A stretch of DNA of 41,991 bases, taken from contig CAJOPE010000047.1 of NCBI GenBank assembly GCA_905236815.1, forward strand, positions 1 to 41,991, read 5' to 3'. The notes under the pieces are model-generated. The model was not told where the DNA came from. It saw nothing but the letters and a program-made list of their open reading frames with translations, and ran no database searches. The translations under genes and the position numbers were made by a program. Within the stretch, counting starts at the first letter, position 1. Each line of letters starts with the position of its first letter. The stretch comes from an uncultured Prevotella sp. Its GTDB lineage: Bacteria; Bacteroidota; Bacteroidia; Bacteroidales; Bacteroidaceae. Below, one piece after another: positions 7,077 through 14,742 of the stretch.

Positions 7077-7425
7077 TAAGTTAGTGGAGATGTTCTTCCA
7101 GGAGAACCCTATAGAGGTAGCCGATGATGGCTTCACAGAACGCGTGATGCAGAGCCTTCCTGAGCTCGAGGCACGTCCTTCAAGGGCTTGGAAACTCTCT
7201 CGTATTTGGACATTCCTTTGTATTTTTGTCGGTGTTGCTGTATTCATTGCCGACAAGGGTTGGGTTGTCCTTTATTCATTGCTGAAAAGTTGGGTATCCA
7301 ATCTGCACATCGATTTCTCCTCACTTTCCGGCATCCAATGGGATACTCATTCCCTCATGATGTATGGGGTGGGAGCTATTGTGCTCTTGCTTTTGGGTAC
7401 CTATGATCTCGTTACCGAGAATTGA
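7063..7425 (+). CDS. Putative anti-sigma factor (DUF5056-like membrane protein)
   Basis: The 120-residue protein starts with a short acidic cytoplasmic segment (MTEDDKLVEMFFQENPIEVADDGFTERVMQSLPE is its character over about 1-34) and then has two membrane helices (about 48-66 and 97-116). The segment DDGFTERVMQSLP followed by membrane helices is what I associate with the DUF5056 family found right after ECF sigma genes in Bacteroidota. A role in holding the sigma factor at the membrane is inferred from position and topology; there is no zinc-binding HxxxCxxC motif of the classical ZAS anti-sigma domain. It overlaps the sigma gene by 14 nt, so stoichiometric production is likely. Confidence 0.75.
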   Translation: MTEDDKLVEMFFQENPIEVADDGFTERVMQSLPELEARPSRAWKLSRIWTFLCIFVGVAVFIADKGWVVLYSLLKSWVSNLHIDFSSLSGIQWDTHSLMMYGVGAIVLLLLGTYDLVTEN

Positions 7426-7444
7426 TGCAATAAATTATTGGTTT

Positions 7445-7536
7445 CTTCGTTTCTATTAGGATGAAACGAAGCAGAAACATACCATATCCACAAAGCATCA
7501 GTCATACTTTTAATAAGGTGTGGCTGATGCTTTGTG
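7445..7536 (+). promoter_or_regulatory. Two perfect hairpins spanning the PorE-like gene start
   Basis: Hairpin 1: CTTCGTTTC (7445-7453) pairs with GAAACGAAG (7463-7471), and its loop holds the AT of the ATG at 7461. Hairpin 2: CACAAAGCATCAG (7489-7501) pairs perfectly over 13 bp with CTGATGCTTTGTG (7524-7536), inside the signal-peptide codons. Neither has a T-run, so they are not simple terminators. They may regulate translation initiation. Confidence 0.55.
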
Positions 7537-9566
7537 TGTGTTTGCTGCTTACGGCTTGTGGTGCTGAGCGCAATATCAATAAAGGTAAGAAATTCCTCGA
7601 GTTGGGTGAATATTTCGAGGCTGCCGAACAATTCAAGCAGGCTTATCGAAAAACTCCAGGAAGTGAGCGTAACAAACGTGGACAAATCGCAAAGTTGATG
7701 GCTCCTTGTTATGAGAAAATCAATGCCACTCCAAAGGCAATCTCGGCTTATAACAATGTAATTCGCTATCAGCAGGATTCTATTCTCGACCATCTTTCGC
7801 TTGCCCGTTTGCTCATGAAGAATGGTGAGTATAAGAAGGCGGAAAAGGAATTCCAACTGGTGCTCGATACACTACCAGATAACTTGTTGGCTAAAAACGG
7901 ATTGAAGTCTGCCCAGATGGCTCCTCAATGGAAGAAAGAAGGCAGTAGATATACAGTAAAGCGTATGGATGTTCTAAATTCCATGCGTGATGATTATTCG
8001 CCAATGCTGTTGGGTGATGAGAGCGATCAGCTCTATTTCACTTCTACCCGCAATGATGCACAGGGAAGTGATTTGAGTGGCATCACAGGTACCAAGGCTG
8101 GCGATATTTTCCTTTCAGAAAAAGATGATAAGGGAAAATGGACAAAGCCTGAAGTGGTGAGTGGGGGCTTGAATACCGATTTCGATGAGGGCGCCTGTTC
8201 TTTCTCTGCTGATGGAAGGACCATGTATCTCACCCAATGTGTCACCGACCCTTCTGCTCCTAGATATGCCCAGATAGTAACTTCGACAAGAGCGGATGCT
8301 GCCTGGGGAAAGGCTTCTCCTCTGGAGATTACTCACGATACTCTTTCGAGCTATGCCCATCCTGCTATCTCTCCCGACGACCAGTGGTTGTATTTCACTT
8401 CTGATATGCCTGGAGGTAAGGGTGGACTGGATATCTGGAGAATCCGAATCACTGCAGCAGGTTTGGGTGGAGTAGAGAATCTTGGTGAACCCATCAATAC
8501 TCCTGGAGATGAGATGTTTCCAACTTTTCGACCAAATGGCGATCTCTATTTCTCGAGCAATGGTCATGTGGGAATGGGTGGATTGGATATCTATATTGCC
8601 AAGGTCGATCCAAAGACACATCGCTATAAACTCGAGCATCCGGGCTATCCTCTCAATTCTGAAGGGGATGATTTCGGTATGACTTTCGAGGGTGCTCATA
8701 ATCGAGGCTTCTTCTGTAGTAACCGAAGGGATGGCAGAGGCTATGACCATATCTATTCTTTTGAGAATCCGGAAATTGTACAAACTATCAAGGGATGGGT
8801 GTACGAGATGGAAGGTTATGAACTTCCTGCAGCTCAGGTATATATAATAGGTACAGATGGAACCAACAAGAAGGTATCTGTAAAGGGGGATGGCTCATTC
8901 TCTGAGGTGGTAAATCCTGGTGTGGATTATCTCTTGATGGCCACCTGTCGAGGTTTCCTCAATCATAAGGAGGAAATCCATATCGAGAAATCCAAGGAGA
9001 GCAAGGAAACGGTAGTGCAATTCCCGTTGGCAAGTATTACGGCTCCTGTACTTATCGACAATATTTTCTATGAATTTGATAAGGCAAATCTGACAGAGGC
9101 TTCTTCAAAGGCACTCGACCAGTTGGTTGATCTTTTGAAGGAGAATCCAAATATCACCATCGAGTTGAGTGCTCATTGTGATTACAAGGGTAGTGCTGAA
9201 TATAATAAATGGTTGAGTCAGAAACGTGCTGAGGCAGTTGTCGACTATCTCATCAAGCACGGAATTGAGAAAGACCGTCTCACGCCTGTTGGTTATGGAA
9301 AGGAACGACCAAAGACTGTGCGCAAGCGTTTGGCAGTCCGCTATCCTTGGTTGAAAGAGAATGATGTGCTTTCTGAGGAATTCATCAAGAAACTTCCTGA
9401 AAAAGAACAAGAACTTTGTAACCAATTGAATCGTAGAACTGAGTTTACGGTTCTGCGAACCACTTATGGCATGTTTGACGAGAAGGGACAATTAAAGAAC
9501 CCTCCAAAGCCAAAGCAGCATGAGGAGGGTAAAGAGGATGGAGGTTTCTCAATTGATTTCAATTGA
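7461..9566 (+). CDS. PorE-like OmpA-family lipoprotein (TPR, beta-propeller, CRD, OmpA)
   Basis: Outer-membrane-anchored periplasmic lipoprotein of 701 residues. The lipobox is LLLTAC with Cys33. After it come TPR-like repeats (about 36-145, e.g. KKFLELGEYFEAAEQFKQAY), a PD40/WD40-like propeller (about 165-445, repeated blades such as LYFTSTRNDAQGSDL, LYFTSDMPGGKGGLDIW and LYFSSNGHVGMGGLDIY), a carboxypeptidase-regulatory-like domain (about 450-535), and an OmpA C-terminal peptidoglycan-binding domain (about 545-670, with IFYEFDKANLTEASSKALDQ and NKWLSQKRAEAVVDYL). This four-domain order is that of P. gingivalis PorE, the type IX secretion lipoprotein, which has a similar length. Other T9SS genes are not in the window, so the assignment could also be a generic OmpA/PD40 protein. 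The signal peptide n-region is unusually long, so a GTG (7518) start is possible. Confidence 0.85.
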   Translation: MKRSRNIPYPQSISHTFNKVWLMLCVCLLLTACGAERNINKGKKFLELGEYFEAAEQFKQAYRKTPGSERNKRGQIAKLMAPCYEKINATPKAISAYNNVIRYQQDSILDHLSLARLLMKNGEYKKAEKEFQLVLDTLPDNLLAKNGLKSAQMAPQWKKEGSRYTVKRMDVLNSMRDDYSPMLLGDESDQLYFTSTRNDAQGSDLSGITGTKAGDIFLSEKDDKGKWTKPEVVSGGLNTDFDEGACSFSADGRTMYLTQCVTDPSAPRYAQIVTSTRADAAWGKASPLEITHDTLSSYAHPAISPDDQWLYFTSDMPGGKGGLDIWRIRITAAGLGGVENLGEPINTPGDEMFPTFRPNGDLYFSSNGHVGMGGLDIYIAKVDPKTHRYKLEHPGYPLNSEGDDFGMTFEGAHNRGFFCSNRRDGRGYDHIYSFENPEIVQTIKGWVYEMEGYELPAAQVYIIGTDGTNKKVSVKGDGSFSEVVNPGVDYLLMATCRGFLNHKEEIHIEKSKESKETVVQFPLASITAPVLIDNIFYEFDKANLTEASSKALDQLVDLLKENPNITIELSAHCDYKGSAEYNKWLSQKRAEAVVDYLIKHGIEKDRLTPVGYGKERPKTVRKRLAVRYPWLKENDVLSEEFIKKLPEKEQELCNQLNRRTEFTVLRTTYGMFDEKGQLKNPPKPKQHEEGKEDGGFSIDFN

Positions 9567-9596
9567 TGCCTCCCGATTAAAATTCTTGCTCAAATC

Positions 9597-11696
9597 TTAT
9601 TCAAATCCTAGTCGGAATTTGCAGCCTTCTTTCCAGCTAGAACAACCATAGGCTGTCTTTCCCTTTATGATAGTGCCCTTGCCACAGATAGGGCAAGGCT
9701 TTCCGATGAGGTCATCCGATGGCTTGAGTTCCAAGGTAGTCTTGTTGTCGGTAGCTGGTGACTCCTGCTTTTTGGCTGCAGGCTTCTTTGCTGCCGCTTT
9801 CTTCTTAGGCTTTGCCTTCAGTTCTTCTTCGGTAGTGATTGTAACATGGCGCATACTGTTATCTGCCAGCACCTCATTCACAATCTCTGTAATCTGGTCT
9901 TTCAGCTCATTCACGAATTGTCCGGCATCATATTTATGATGCTCAATATCACGGAGTTTCTTCTCCCAGATACCTGTAAGCTCACAACTCTTGAGGAGTT
10001 CCTCGTGAATGGTGTCTATCAATTCAATTCCTGTAGGAGTAGCCTCCAGATTCTTTCTCACTCTTCGGATATAATGACGCTTGAAGAGTGTCTCGATGAT
10101 GCCTGCTCTTGAAGATGGACGACCAATACCGTTTTCCTTCAAAGCAGCACGCAACTCCTCGTCCTCCACAAACTTACCTGCAGTTTCCATTGCTCTCAGC
10201 AAGGTAGCTTCGGTATAGAATTTAGGTGGAGTAGTCTGTTTCTCGGTAAGGGTAGGGATATGCTCACCGCTTTCTCCTTTCTCGAAAGCAGGAAGTACGC
10301 CATCCATTTTCTCGGCATTCGCCTCTTCTTCCTCTTCCTTCTCGTCACCTTTTTGTCCATAAACGGCATGCCATCCAGGTTCGAGAATCTCTTTTCCTGT
10401 AGTTTTAAAGTCCACTTCCTTGTCCTCTCCCTGCTGAGCGTCGGCATTAATTACCTTTCCCTCGACAGTAGTGGTGGAGAATTTACAATCCGGATAGAAT
10501 ACGCTGATGAAGCGAAGGGCGATGAGATCGTAAACATGTGCCTCCATATCGGTGAGTCCCTGAGGAGGAACACCTGTAGGGATGATGGCATGGTGATCGG
10601 TCACCTTGCTGGTATCGAATACCTTCTTGCTCTTCGGCAACTTTGGACTGATGGAGGCAAGGTCTTTCACCAACTGCAGATATTTCTGCTGACTATTGAT
10701 CTTTGCCTGACTCACTCCGTTCAGAATGCCAGGGCATTTTGGATAGATATCGTCGGAAAGGAATTGGGTATCTACACGAGGGTAGGTGGTGAATTTCTTC
10801 TCATACAGACTCTGAATGAGTTTCAAGGTCATATCAGCCGAATAGCTGAACTTCTTGTTGCAATCCACCTGAAGAGAAGTCAAATCGTAAAGATGTGGAG
10901 GTGCCTCAGTTCCTTTCTTCTTGGTAACTTTAGTAACCTCTAAAGGTTTATTGGCGATGGTCGAGAAAGCCTTCTCGCCTTCCTCCTTGCTTGTGAACTT
11001 ACCCTTGGTAGCAGTAAACTGGGTGTTGCGATAGATGGTGGCCAGCACCCAATAAGGTTCTGGCACGAAGTTATTGATTTCCTTCTGTCGATTTACAATC
11101 AGGGCGAGGGTAGGGGTTTGTACTCGACCGATACTCAGCACCTGTCGGTTCTGACCATATTTCAAGGTATAGAGACGGGTAGCATTCATTCCCAACAGCC
11201 AGTCGCCGATAGCTCTCGACAAGCCTGCAAGGTAGAGCGAGTTATAATCCGTCTGTCCCTTGAGCTGTTTGAAACCCTCCTTGATCGCCTCATCCGTCAT
11301 AGAGGAAATCCAGAGTCGCTTCACCGGACATTTCACCTGGGCCTTCTGCATCACCCATCGCTGGATGAGCTCACCCTCCTGTCCGGCATCACCACAGTTG
11401 ATAATCTCGTCGGCATTGCTATAGAGTTTTTCGATGATACCAAACTGCTTTTTGATACCTTCGTCATTGATGACCTTGATGCCAAAGCGAGGTGGAATCA
11501 TCGGTAATGCAGCCAAGCTCCATCTCTTCCACAAGGAAGAATAGTCATCAGGTTCCTTCAGCTCACAAAGGTGTCCGAAGGTCCAAGTAACCTGATATCC
11601 ATTTCCCTCCATATATCCATCTCGGGCGGTATTAGCACCAAGAATGCGGGCGATGTCTTTGGCTACACTAGGTTTCTCTGCAATACAAACAATCAT
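9597..11696 (-). CDS. topB: DNA topoisomerase III (type IA)
   Basis: Type IA topoisomerase that decatenates and relaxes DNA through a single-strand break. I use the ATG at 11696 (MIVCIAEKPSVAKDIARILG), giving 699 residues; the in-frame TTG at 11723 lies inside the -7 promoter box. The Toprim domain (1-150) has NCGDAGQEGELIQRW. The core has LSIGRVQTPTLALIV and the active-site tyrosine in FTTYPRVDTQFL (about residue 305). A further helical core part has ENGIGRPSSRAGIIETLFKR. The C-terminus has a basic Lys/Ala/Pro linker (KPKKKAAAKKPAAKKQ) and a four-cysteine zinc ribbon (CPICGKG then CSSWKEGC). It converges with the PorE-like gene (30-bp gap). A chromosomal housekeeping role is likely, but mobile elements also carry topB and a repeat-rich region lies just upstream. 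Confidence 0.93.
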   Translation of the reverse strand: MIVCIAEKPSVAKDIARILGANTARDGYMEGNGYQVTWTFGHLCELKEPDDYSSLWKRWSLAALPMIPPRFGIKVINDEGIKKQFGIIEKLYSNADEIINCGDAGQEGELIQRWVMQKAQVKCPVKRLWISSMTDEAIKEGFKQLKGQTDYNSLYLAGLSRAIGDWLLGMNATRLYTLKYGQNRQVLSIGRVQTPTLALIVNRQKEINNFVPEPYWVLATIYRNTQFTATKGKFTSKEEGEKAFSTIANKPLEVTKVTKKKGTEAPPHLYDLTSLQVDCNKKFSYSADMTLKLIQSLYEKKFTTYPRVDTQFLSDDIYPKCPGILNGVSQAKINSQQKYLQLVKDLASISPKLPKSKKVFDTSKVTDHHAIIPTGVPPQGLTDMEAHVYDLIALRFISVFYPDCKFSTTTVEGKVINADAQQGEDKEVDFKTTGKEILEPGWHAVYGQKGDEKEEEEEANAEKMDGVLPAFEKGESGEHIPTLTEKQTTPPKFYTEATLLRAMETAGKFVEDEELRAALKENGIGRPSSRAGIIETLFKRHYIRRVRKNLEATPTGIELIDTIHEELLKSCELTGIWEKKLRDIEHHKYDAGQFVNELKDQITEIVNEVLADNSMRHVTITTEEELKAKPKKKAAAKKPAAKKQESPATDNKTTLELKPSDDLIGKPCPICGKGTIIKGKTAYGCSSWKEGCKFRLGFE

Positions 11697-11719
11697 ATCG
11701 TTTTTATTTAATCCGAATT

Positions 11720-11751
11720 GCAAAGGTAGCTATTTTTTCATAGGTGTCCAA
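11720..11751 (-). promoter_or_regulatory. topB promoter
   Basis: On the minus strand, TACCTTTGC (11728-11720) and TTG (11751-11749) are spaced 20 nt apart. This places the transcription start near 11713 and supports the ATG at 11696 as the start of topB. Confidence 0.75.
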
Positions 11752-11887
11752 TATTTATAGGCAAAATTTAATGGCAAGGTTTAGCAACATCTCTTTTGAA
11801 ACAAAGTTTGGTGATTTTTGCAGCATCAGCATCATTCGGGTATTAATAGAATGATAATCAAGTAGATACAGGTGTGCTGGTAAATAT

Positions 11888-11919
11888 TTTGCAGCATGTT
11901 TGCAGCATGTTTGCAGCAT
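11888..11919. repeat. Three tandem 11-bp repeats (TTTGCAGCATG)
   Basis: TTTGCAGCATG occurs at 11888-11898 and 11899-11909, with a third copy at 11910-11919 differing at its end. A related TTTTTGCAGCATCAGCATC lies at 11816. The surrounding 11770-11860, read on the minus strand, has AATACCCG and CACCAAACTTTG, which recur on the plus strand at about 13121 and 13153. The tandem repeat is thus part of a larger inverted, decayed repeat family. Confidence 0.7.
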
Positions 11920-11963
11920 TCTGTCAGTTCGTTCCCCTTTACAGAGAGCTATATATCATTATA

Positions 11964-12040
11964 CAAAACTTATTTTCAAAAACTATTCACCTTTTTGGAT
12001 AAGTGCTTGCAATATAGCGAGTTAAGGGTGGATAGTTTTT
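11964..12040. repeat. Outer inverted repeat, left arm (77 bp)
   Basis: The reverse complement matches 12980-13056. The first 33 bp (up to CAAAAACTATTCACCTTTTT) differ at only two positions; by my hand alignment about 61 of 77 positions match overall. The arm is itself a stem-loop, since AAAAACTATTCACC can pair with GGGTGGATAGTTTTT at its other end. It looks like a dispersed REP-like unit present in two opposite copies around the inner 477-bp element. Confidence 0.75.
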
Positions 12041-12095
12041 GTTGTGTTCAATTTCTTAGCCTGGATATTTTATAGAAGTATAATCTTACTATACT

Positions 12096-12117
12096 TCTCC
12101 CCCGCTCGCGGGGGAGA
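12096..12117. repeat. GC-rich perfect palindromic hairpin
   Basis: TCTCCCCCGC (12096-12105) pairs with GCGGGGGAGA (12108-12117) over 10 bp with a 2-nt loop, in otherwise AT-rich DNA. No T-run follows, so it resembles a REP-type palindrome rather than a terminator. Confidence 0.75.
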
Positions 12118-12243
12118 TTGAGAGAGGGAATGCCACGAATTGATAAATGCTGGATTACTTGCCTTTTTTAAAGTCTCCAGGCCAGGTATCGGATTGTTTT
12201 GTAAAGCTTTGAATGTTTTTTGTAATATGACCTAGATATTACA

Positions 12244-12720
12244 AAAATGAAAATAACTTTTCATTTTTTTATTTTCTTAATCGCAACTTATTGACTGATA
12301 GTTACTTTGGCTGAAAGCAATTTTTTGCTTTTTGATTTGTATCCTGGATAATTCATAGGACGCATACTATTTAATGTGAGTTCGACGAATATAACTGTCG
12401 CTGTTTGAAATCTGGTGATTAACGAATACTGTTGAGATAGCCAACGTAAATGCACCATTTAGAGGACGTAAACCGTCGGTTTAGACCAGCTAAACCATTG
12501 AGTTAGCTTTTTTAACATTTCAATACGTTGACCTTGCGTAGAGTTTCTTGATGTATTTTGTGAGTAGAAAGACATAAGAGTATTTGCTTTGCCTTATTGC
12601 CAATAAATAGGTTGAGTCTGTTATCAAAAATAGATTGAAAAAATTGCTTTCAGCCAAAGTTACTATCAGTCAATGAGTTGCGATTGGGAAAATAAAAAAA
12701 CGAAAAGTTATTTTTATTTT
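12244..12720. mobile_element. MITE-like element with 83-bp terminal inverted repeats
   Basis: The left arm 12244-12326 and the reverse complement of the right arm 12638-12720 match at 77 of 83 positions by hand alignment. The shared core contains TTGACTGATAG and ACTTTGGCTGAAAGCAATTT. The 311-bp interior has no ORF of note and carries a tandem palindrome array. Size (477 bp), long inverted arms and lack of coding capacity fit a non-autonomous miniature transposable element. No clear target-site duplication is visible, so a folded non-coding RNA or decayed element is possible too. Confidence 0.65.
12447..12511. repeat. Three tandem 22-bp palindromic repeats
   Basis: Palindrome cores begin at 12447, 12469 and 12491, a constant 22-bp period. 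They are TAAATG-CAC-CATTTA, TAAACC-GTC-GGTTTA and the less perfect TAAACC-ATT-GAGTTA, which is flanked by AGC/GCT arms. The half-site changes between units while pairing is kept in the first two. The array lies in the centre of the MITE-like element and resembles the 23-bp array at 41835. Confidence 0.75.
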
Positions 12721-12806
12721 GTTTTGTTTGTAGGCGATGTAATTAAATCTCCCTTCCAGAAGTATCGAATAGCCTCCCTCGAAGCTCAATTTGTATTCTT
12801 TTTATA

Positions 12807-12869
12807 AGTCTGCCTTTAGGCAGACTATTGTCGCTCTCTAGGCAGACTATAATCTGCCTCCAGGCAGAC
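12807..12869. repeat. Cluster of AGGCAGACT palindromes
   Basis: AGTCTGCCT-TT-AGGCAGACT (12807-12826) is a perfect 9-bp hairpin. After 13 nt come AGGCAGACT (12840-12848) and then TCTGCCT-CC-AGGCAGA (12853-12868), so five half-sites can form alternative hairpins within 63 bp. There is no T-run and no neighbouring gene closer than about 380 bp. Confidence 0.8.
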
Positions 12870-12979
12870 GGTTCAAAACCTATGTTTTTGTCCCCTCATA
12901 AAGGCTCTTTTATACCCTCATTCCAATGCTTTTGAAACTCCCTAAATTTGAAACTAGATAAATAATTTGTAGGTCAAGT

Positions 12980-13056
12980 GAAAACTATTCGCCCTTAATG
13001 CTCTGTAATTCAAAGATTTAATTAAAAAGGTGAATAGTTTTTGAAAAAATGTTTTG
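12980..13056. repeat. Outer inverted repeat, right arm (77 bp)
   Basis: Inverted partner of 11964-12040. The strongest part is AAAAAGGTGAATAGTTTTTG near 13024-13043. Like the left arm it can fold on itself, with GAAAACTATTCGCCC pairing with GGTGAATAGTTTTT. Beyond it, 13110-13180 carries sequence related in inverse orientation to 11770-11860. Nothing else is seen between 13057 and the gene at 13253 except a TACTTTTG box at 13222 without a matching -33 TTG. Confidence 0.72.
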
Positions 13057-13252
13057 GCTTTTCTATTGCAATTCTCTTATATTATTGCTAATTTTGCATC
13101 GTTAATTCAGTATCGAATGAAATACCCGGTAATAAATCTAATGCAGAATATACCACCAAACTTTGGCATGATAGGATACGATTTATGGAATAATCCTCCT
13201 CGTATTCAATTCACAAATCAATACTTTTGAAACTTATATAGAATAAATACTT

Positions 13253-14017
13253 ATGAAAACAAGAAAATTGATATTACTGTTTTCGCTATTCCTCCTTGCA
13301 CATGTGATTCTATCATGCAAGGGTGGTGGTAGTACCAATCTAAGTCAGAGCTCAGATTCATTAAGTGTAAATTCTCAATACACAGACATGCTACACATAG
13401 ATACAATCCGCAGTGCTTGGAATTCATACAGTTTTGTAACTGGAATTAGAGTCTATAAGGCCAAAGATGGCGAACAACCACCTGGCGATATCTATCTTTG
13501 TTTACTTAATAAGGATGGCGGAGATTCCTTGATTGTGTTTGCCAATACCACTTCTAAGCAGTTTACTTTAGGTGGCCCGTGGGGACAAGTAAAGGACAGT
13601 GTGCTCAGAGAAAAATTCAGCAAATATGATGACTTAGAGATTTATCAGGATACCATGGACTTTAGCAACCCAGAAGACTGTGCTCCTTATGAGTTTTTTG
13701 TTATGATTGGAAAGGATTCAATAGATTATATTTCGAATCTTACAAAAGAAAACTATTATGGATTTCAGACAGCCATTTTATGTGATTCTAATTTTTCTTT
13801 TGGAGATTATAAGGTTGGGAAAAATATAAATAAATGTACCTTGGGAAAACTAATTTCCAAAGAAATAATTTCTAATCTTAAAGTCATTGATATTTTTCCA
13901 TGCCGTTCCTATAGGTTACCTTTCAATAAAAAATTCAGAGATGAAGATAATTGGGGTATTACTTTAAGAATTGATAAAGGGATAATTAAGATGATGGATA
14001 TTGCAATTGATCAATAA
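13253..14017 (+). CDS. Putative lipoprotein, 254 aa, unknown function
   Basis: A basic start and hydrophobic stretch end in the lipobox VILSC (Cys22), followed by KGGGS and a Ser-rich linker (about 26-45), so it is probably exported and lipid-anchored. The rest is a mixed alpha/beta domain (about 55-254) with GDSLIVFANTTSKQFTLGG and a C-terminal strand GITLRIDKGIIKMMDIAI. I recognise no family. It is the first of three same-strand exported proteins in an AT-rich stretch right after the repeat segment, followed by the next gene after 45 bp. A TACTTTTG box at 13222-13229 could be a weak promoter. The composition differs visibly from topB and the helicase genes around it, which suggests acquired DNA. 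Confidence 0.75.
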   Translation: MKTRKLILLFSLFLLAHVILSCKGGGSTNLSQSSDSLSVNSQYTDMLHIDTIRSAWNSYSFVTGIRVYKAKDGEQPPGDIYLCLLNKDGGDSLIVFANTTSKQFTLGGPWGQVKDSVLREKFSKYDDLEIYQDTMDFSNPEDCAPYEFFVMIGKDSIDYISNLTKENYYGFQTAILCDSNFSFGDYKVGKNINKCTLGKLISKEIISNLKVIDIFPCRSYRLPFNKKFRDEDNWGITLRIDKGIIKMMDIAIDQ

Positions 14018-14062
14018 TGATTGTTGTGAAGGAAGTTGTATTAAATACAGATTTGTAAGAAT

Positions 14063-14710
14063 ATGATAAAAAATGCGATTATATTTGTATTGTTATTATT
14101 GACATCAAATGTGAATGGCCAAATAATATATAAAGGTAATTTTAAATTCTCCAAAACGCTTAGCGAGAAAGTCTGTAAAGAATATGGCGCATTTAATGAA
14201 AATAAAATGCCAATATTAGTTTGGAAAATCAGTAACGAACTAGAATTGGATGGTTGTAGAAATGATGGAGTATACATTTCGAAGAAAATGAGTATGCCTC
14301 ATGCTCCTCGGCATATCTTTATTGTAAGGAATAGTCATTTATTTGCTATTAAGAGTCTTGGCTTCTTTGTCCCCGAGGAGGTTACAAAAGAATTCTGCAC
14401 GATCTTGAAAGATAATAAGGAAAAAATAGAGATAGAAAAGACTTTTTTAGGTGCTCTATATCATTACTTGTTTAATGAGTTTGATTTGGATTATGGAACT
14501 TCATTAAATAAGAATTATAATTTTTCTGATGACCAGGATGAATTTAAATACATCCAGGAACATACTGATAGTGACAAAGTTAATTCTGCCTATCAAAGGA
14601 TATGTTCTACAGATACAATTTCAGATGGACTATTGGAATGTCTGACTTCTTGTGATTTAACCGAATGTGAACTTCTTTCTTTGTTGTCTTTATTAACAAC
14701 AAGTAAATAG
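14063..14710 (+). CDS. Secreted hypothetical protein, 215 aa
   Basis: A typical signal peptide (MIKNAIIFVLLLLTSNVNG, cleavage likely before Gln20) is followed by a soluble domain without membrane segments, so it is periplasmic or secreted. Visible segments include FKFSKTLSEKVCKEYGAF, RHIFIVRNSHLFAIKSLGFF and a Cys/Ser-rich C-terminal part (CSTDTISDGLLECLTSCDL). Five cysteines in the mature part are notable for a periplasmic protein. I recognise no family. It sits between two putative lipoproteins on the same strand (45 and 32 bp gaps), in the same AT-rich island. Confidence 0.72.
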   Translation: MIKNAIIFVLLLLTSNVNGQIIYKGNFKFSKTLSEKVCKEYGAFNENKMPILVWKISNELELDGCRNDGVYISKKMSMPHAPRHIFIVRNSHLFAIKSLGFFVPEEVTKEFCTILKDNKEKIEIEKTFLGALYHYLFNEFDLDYGTSLNKNYNFSDDQDEFKYIQEHTDSDKVNSAYQRICSTDTISDGLLECLTSCDLTECELLSLLSLLTTSK

Positions 14711-14742
14711 TAAACGTATGTATCAGTAACTTCGTACTATCT

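Noticed and set aside
8115..8783. Minus-strand 222-codon open frame inside the PorE-like gene
   Set aside because: Antisense to continuous propeller blades; no start context or family likeness.
10260..10943. Plus-strand 227-codon open frame inside topB
   Set aside because: It lies wholly antisense to topB, whose motifs are continuous there; a shadow frame.
11697..11723. TTG start extending topB by nine residues
   Set aside because: The TTG lies inside the -7 promoter box and cannot be in the mRNA.
11770..11860. Short minus-strand frame with a readable peptide (about 26 codons)
   Set aside because: The sequence is part of a repeat that recurs inverted near 13120-13165 in diverged form; no evidence of coding selection.
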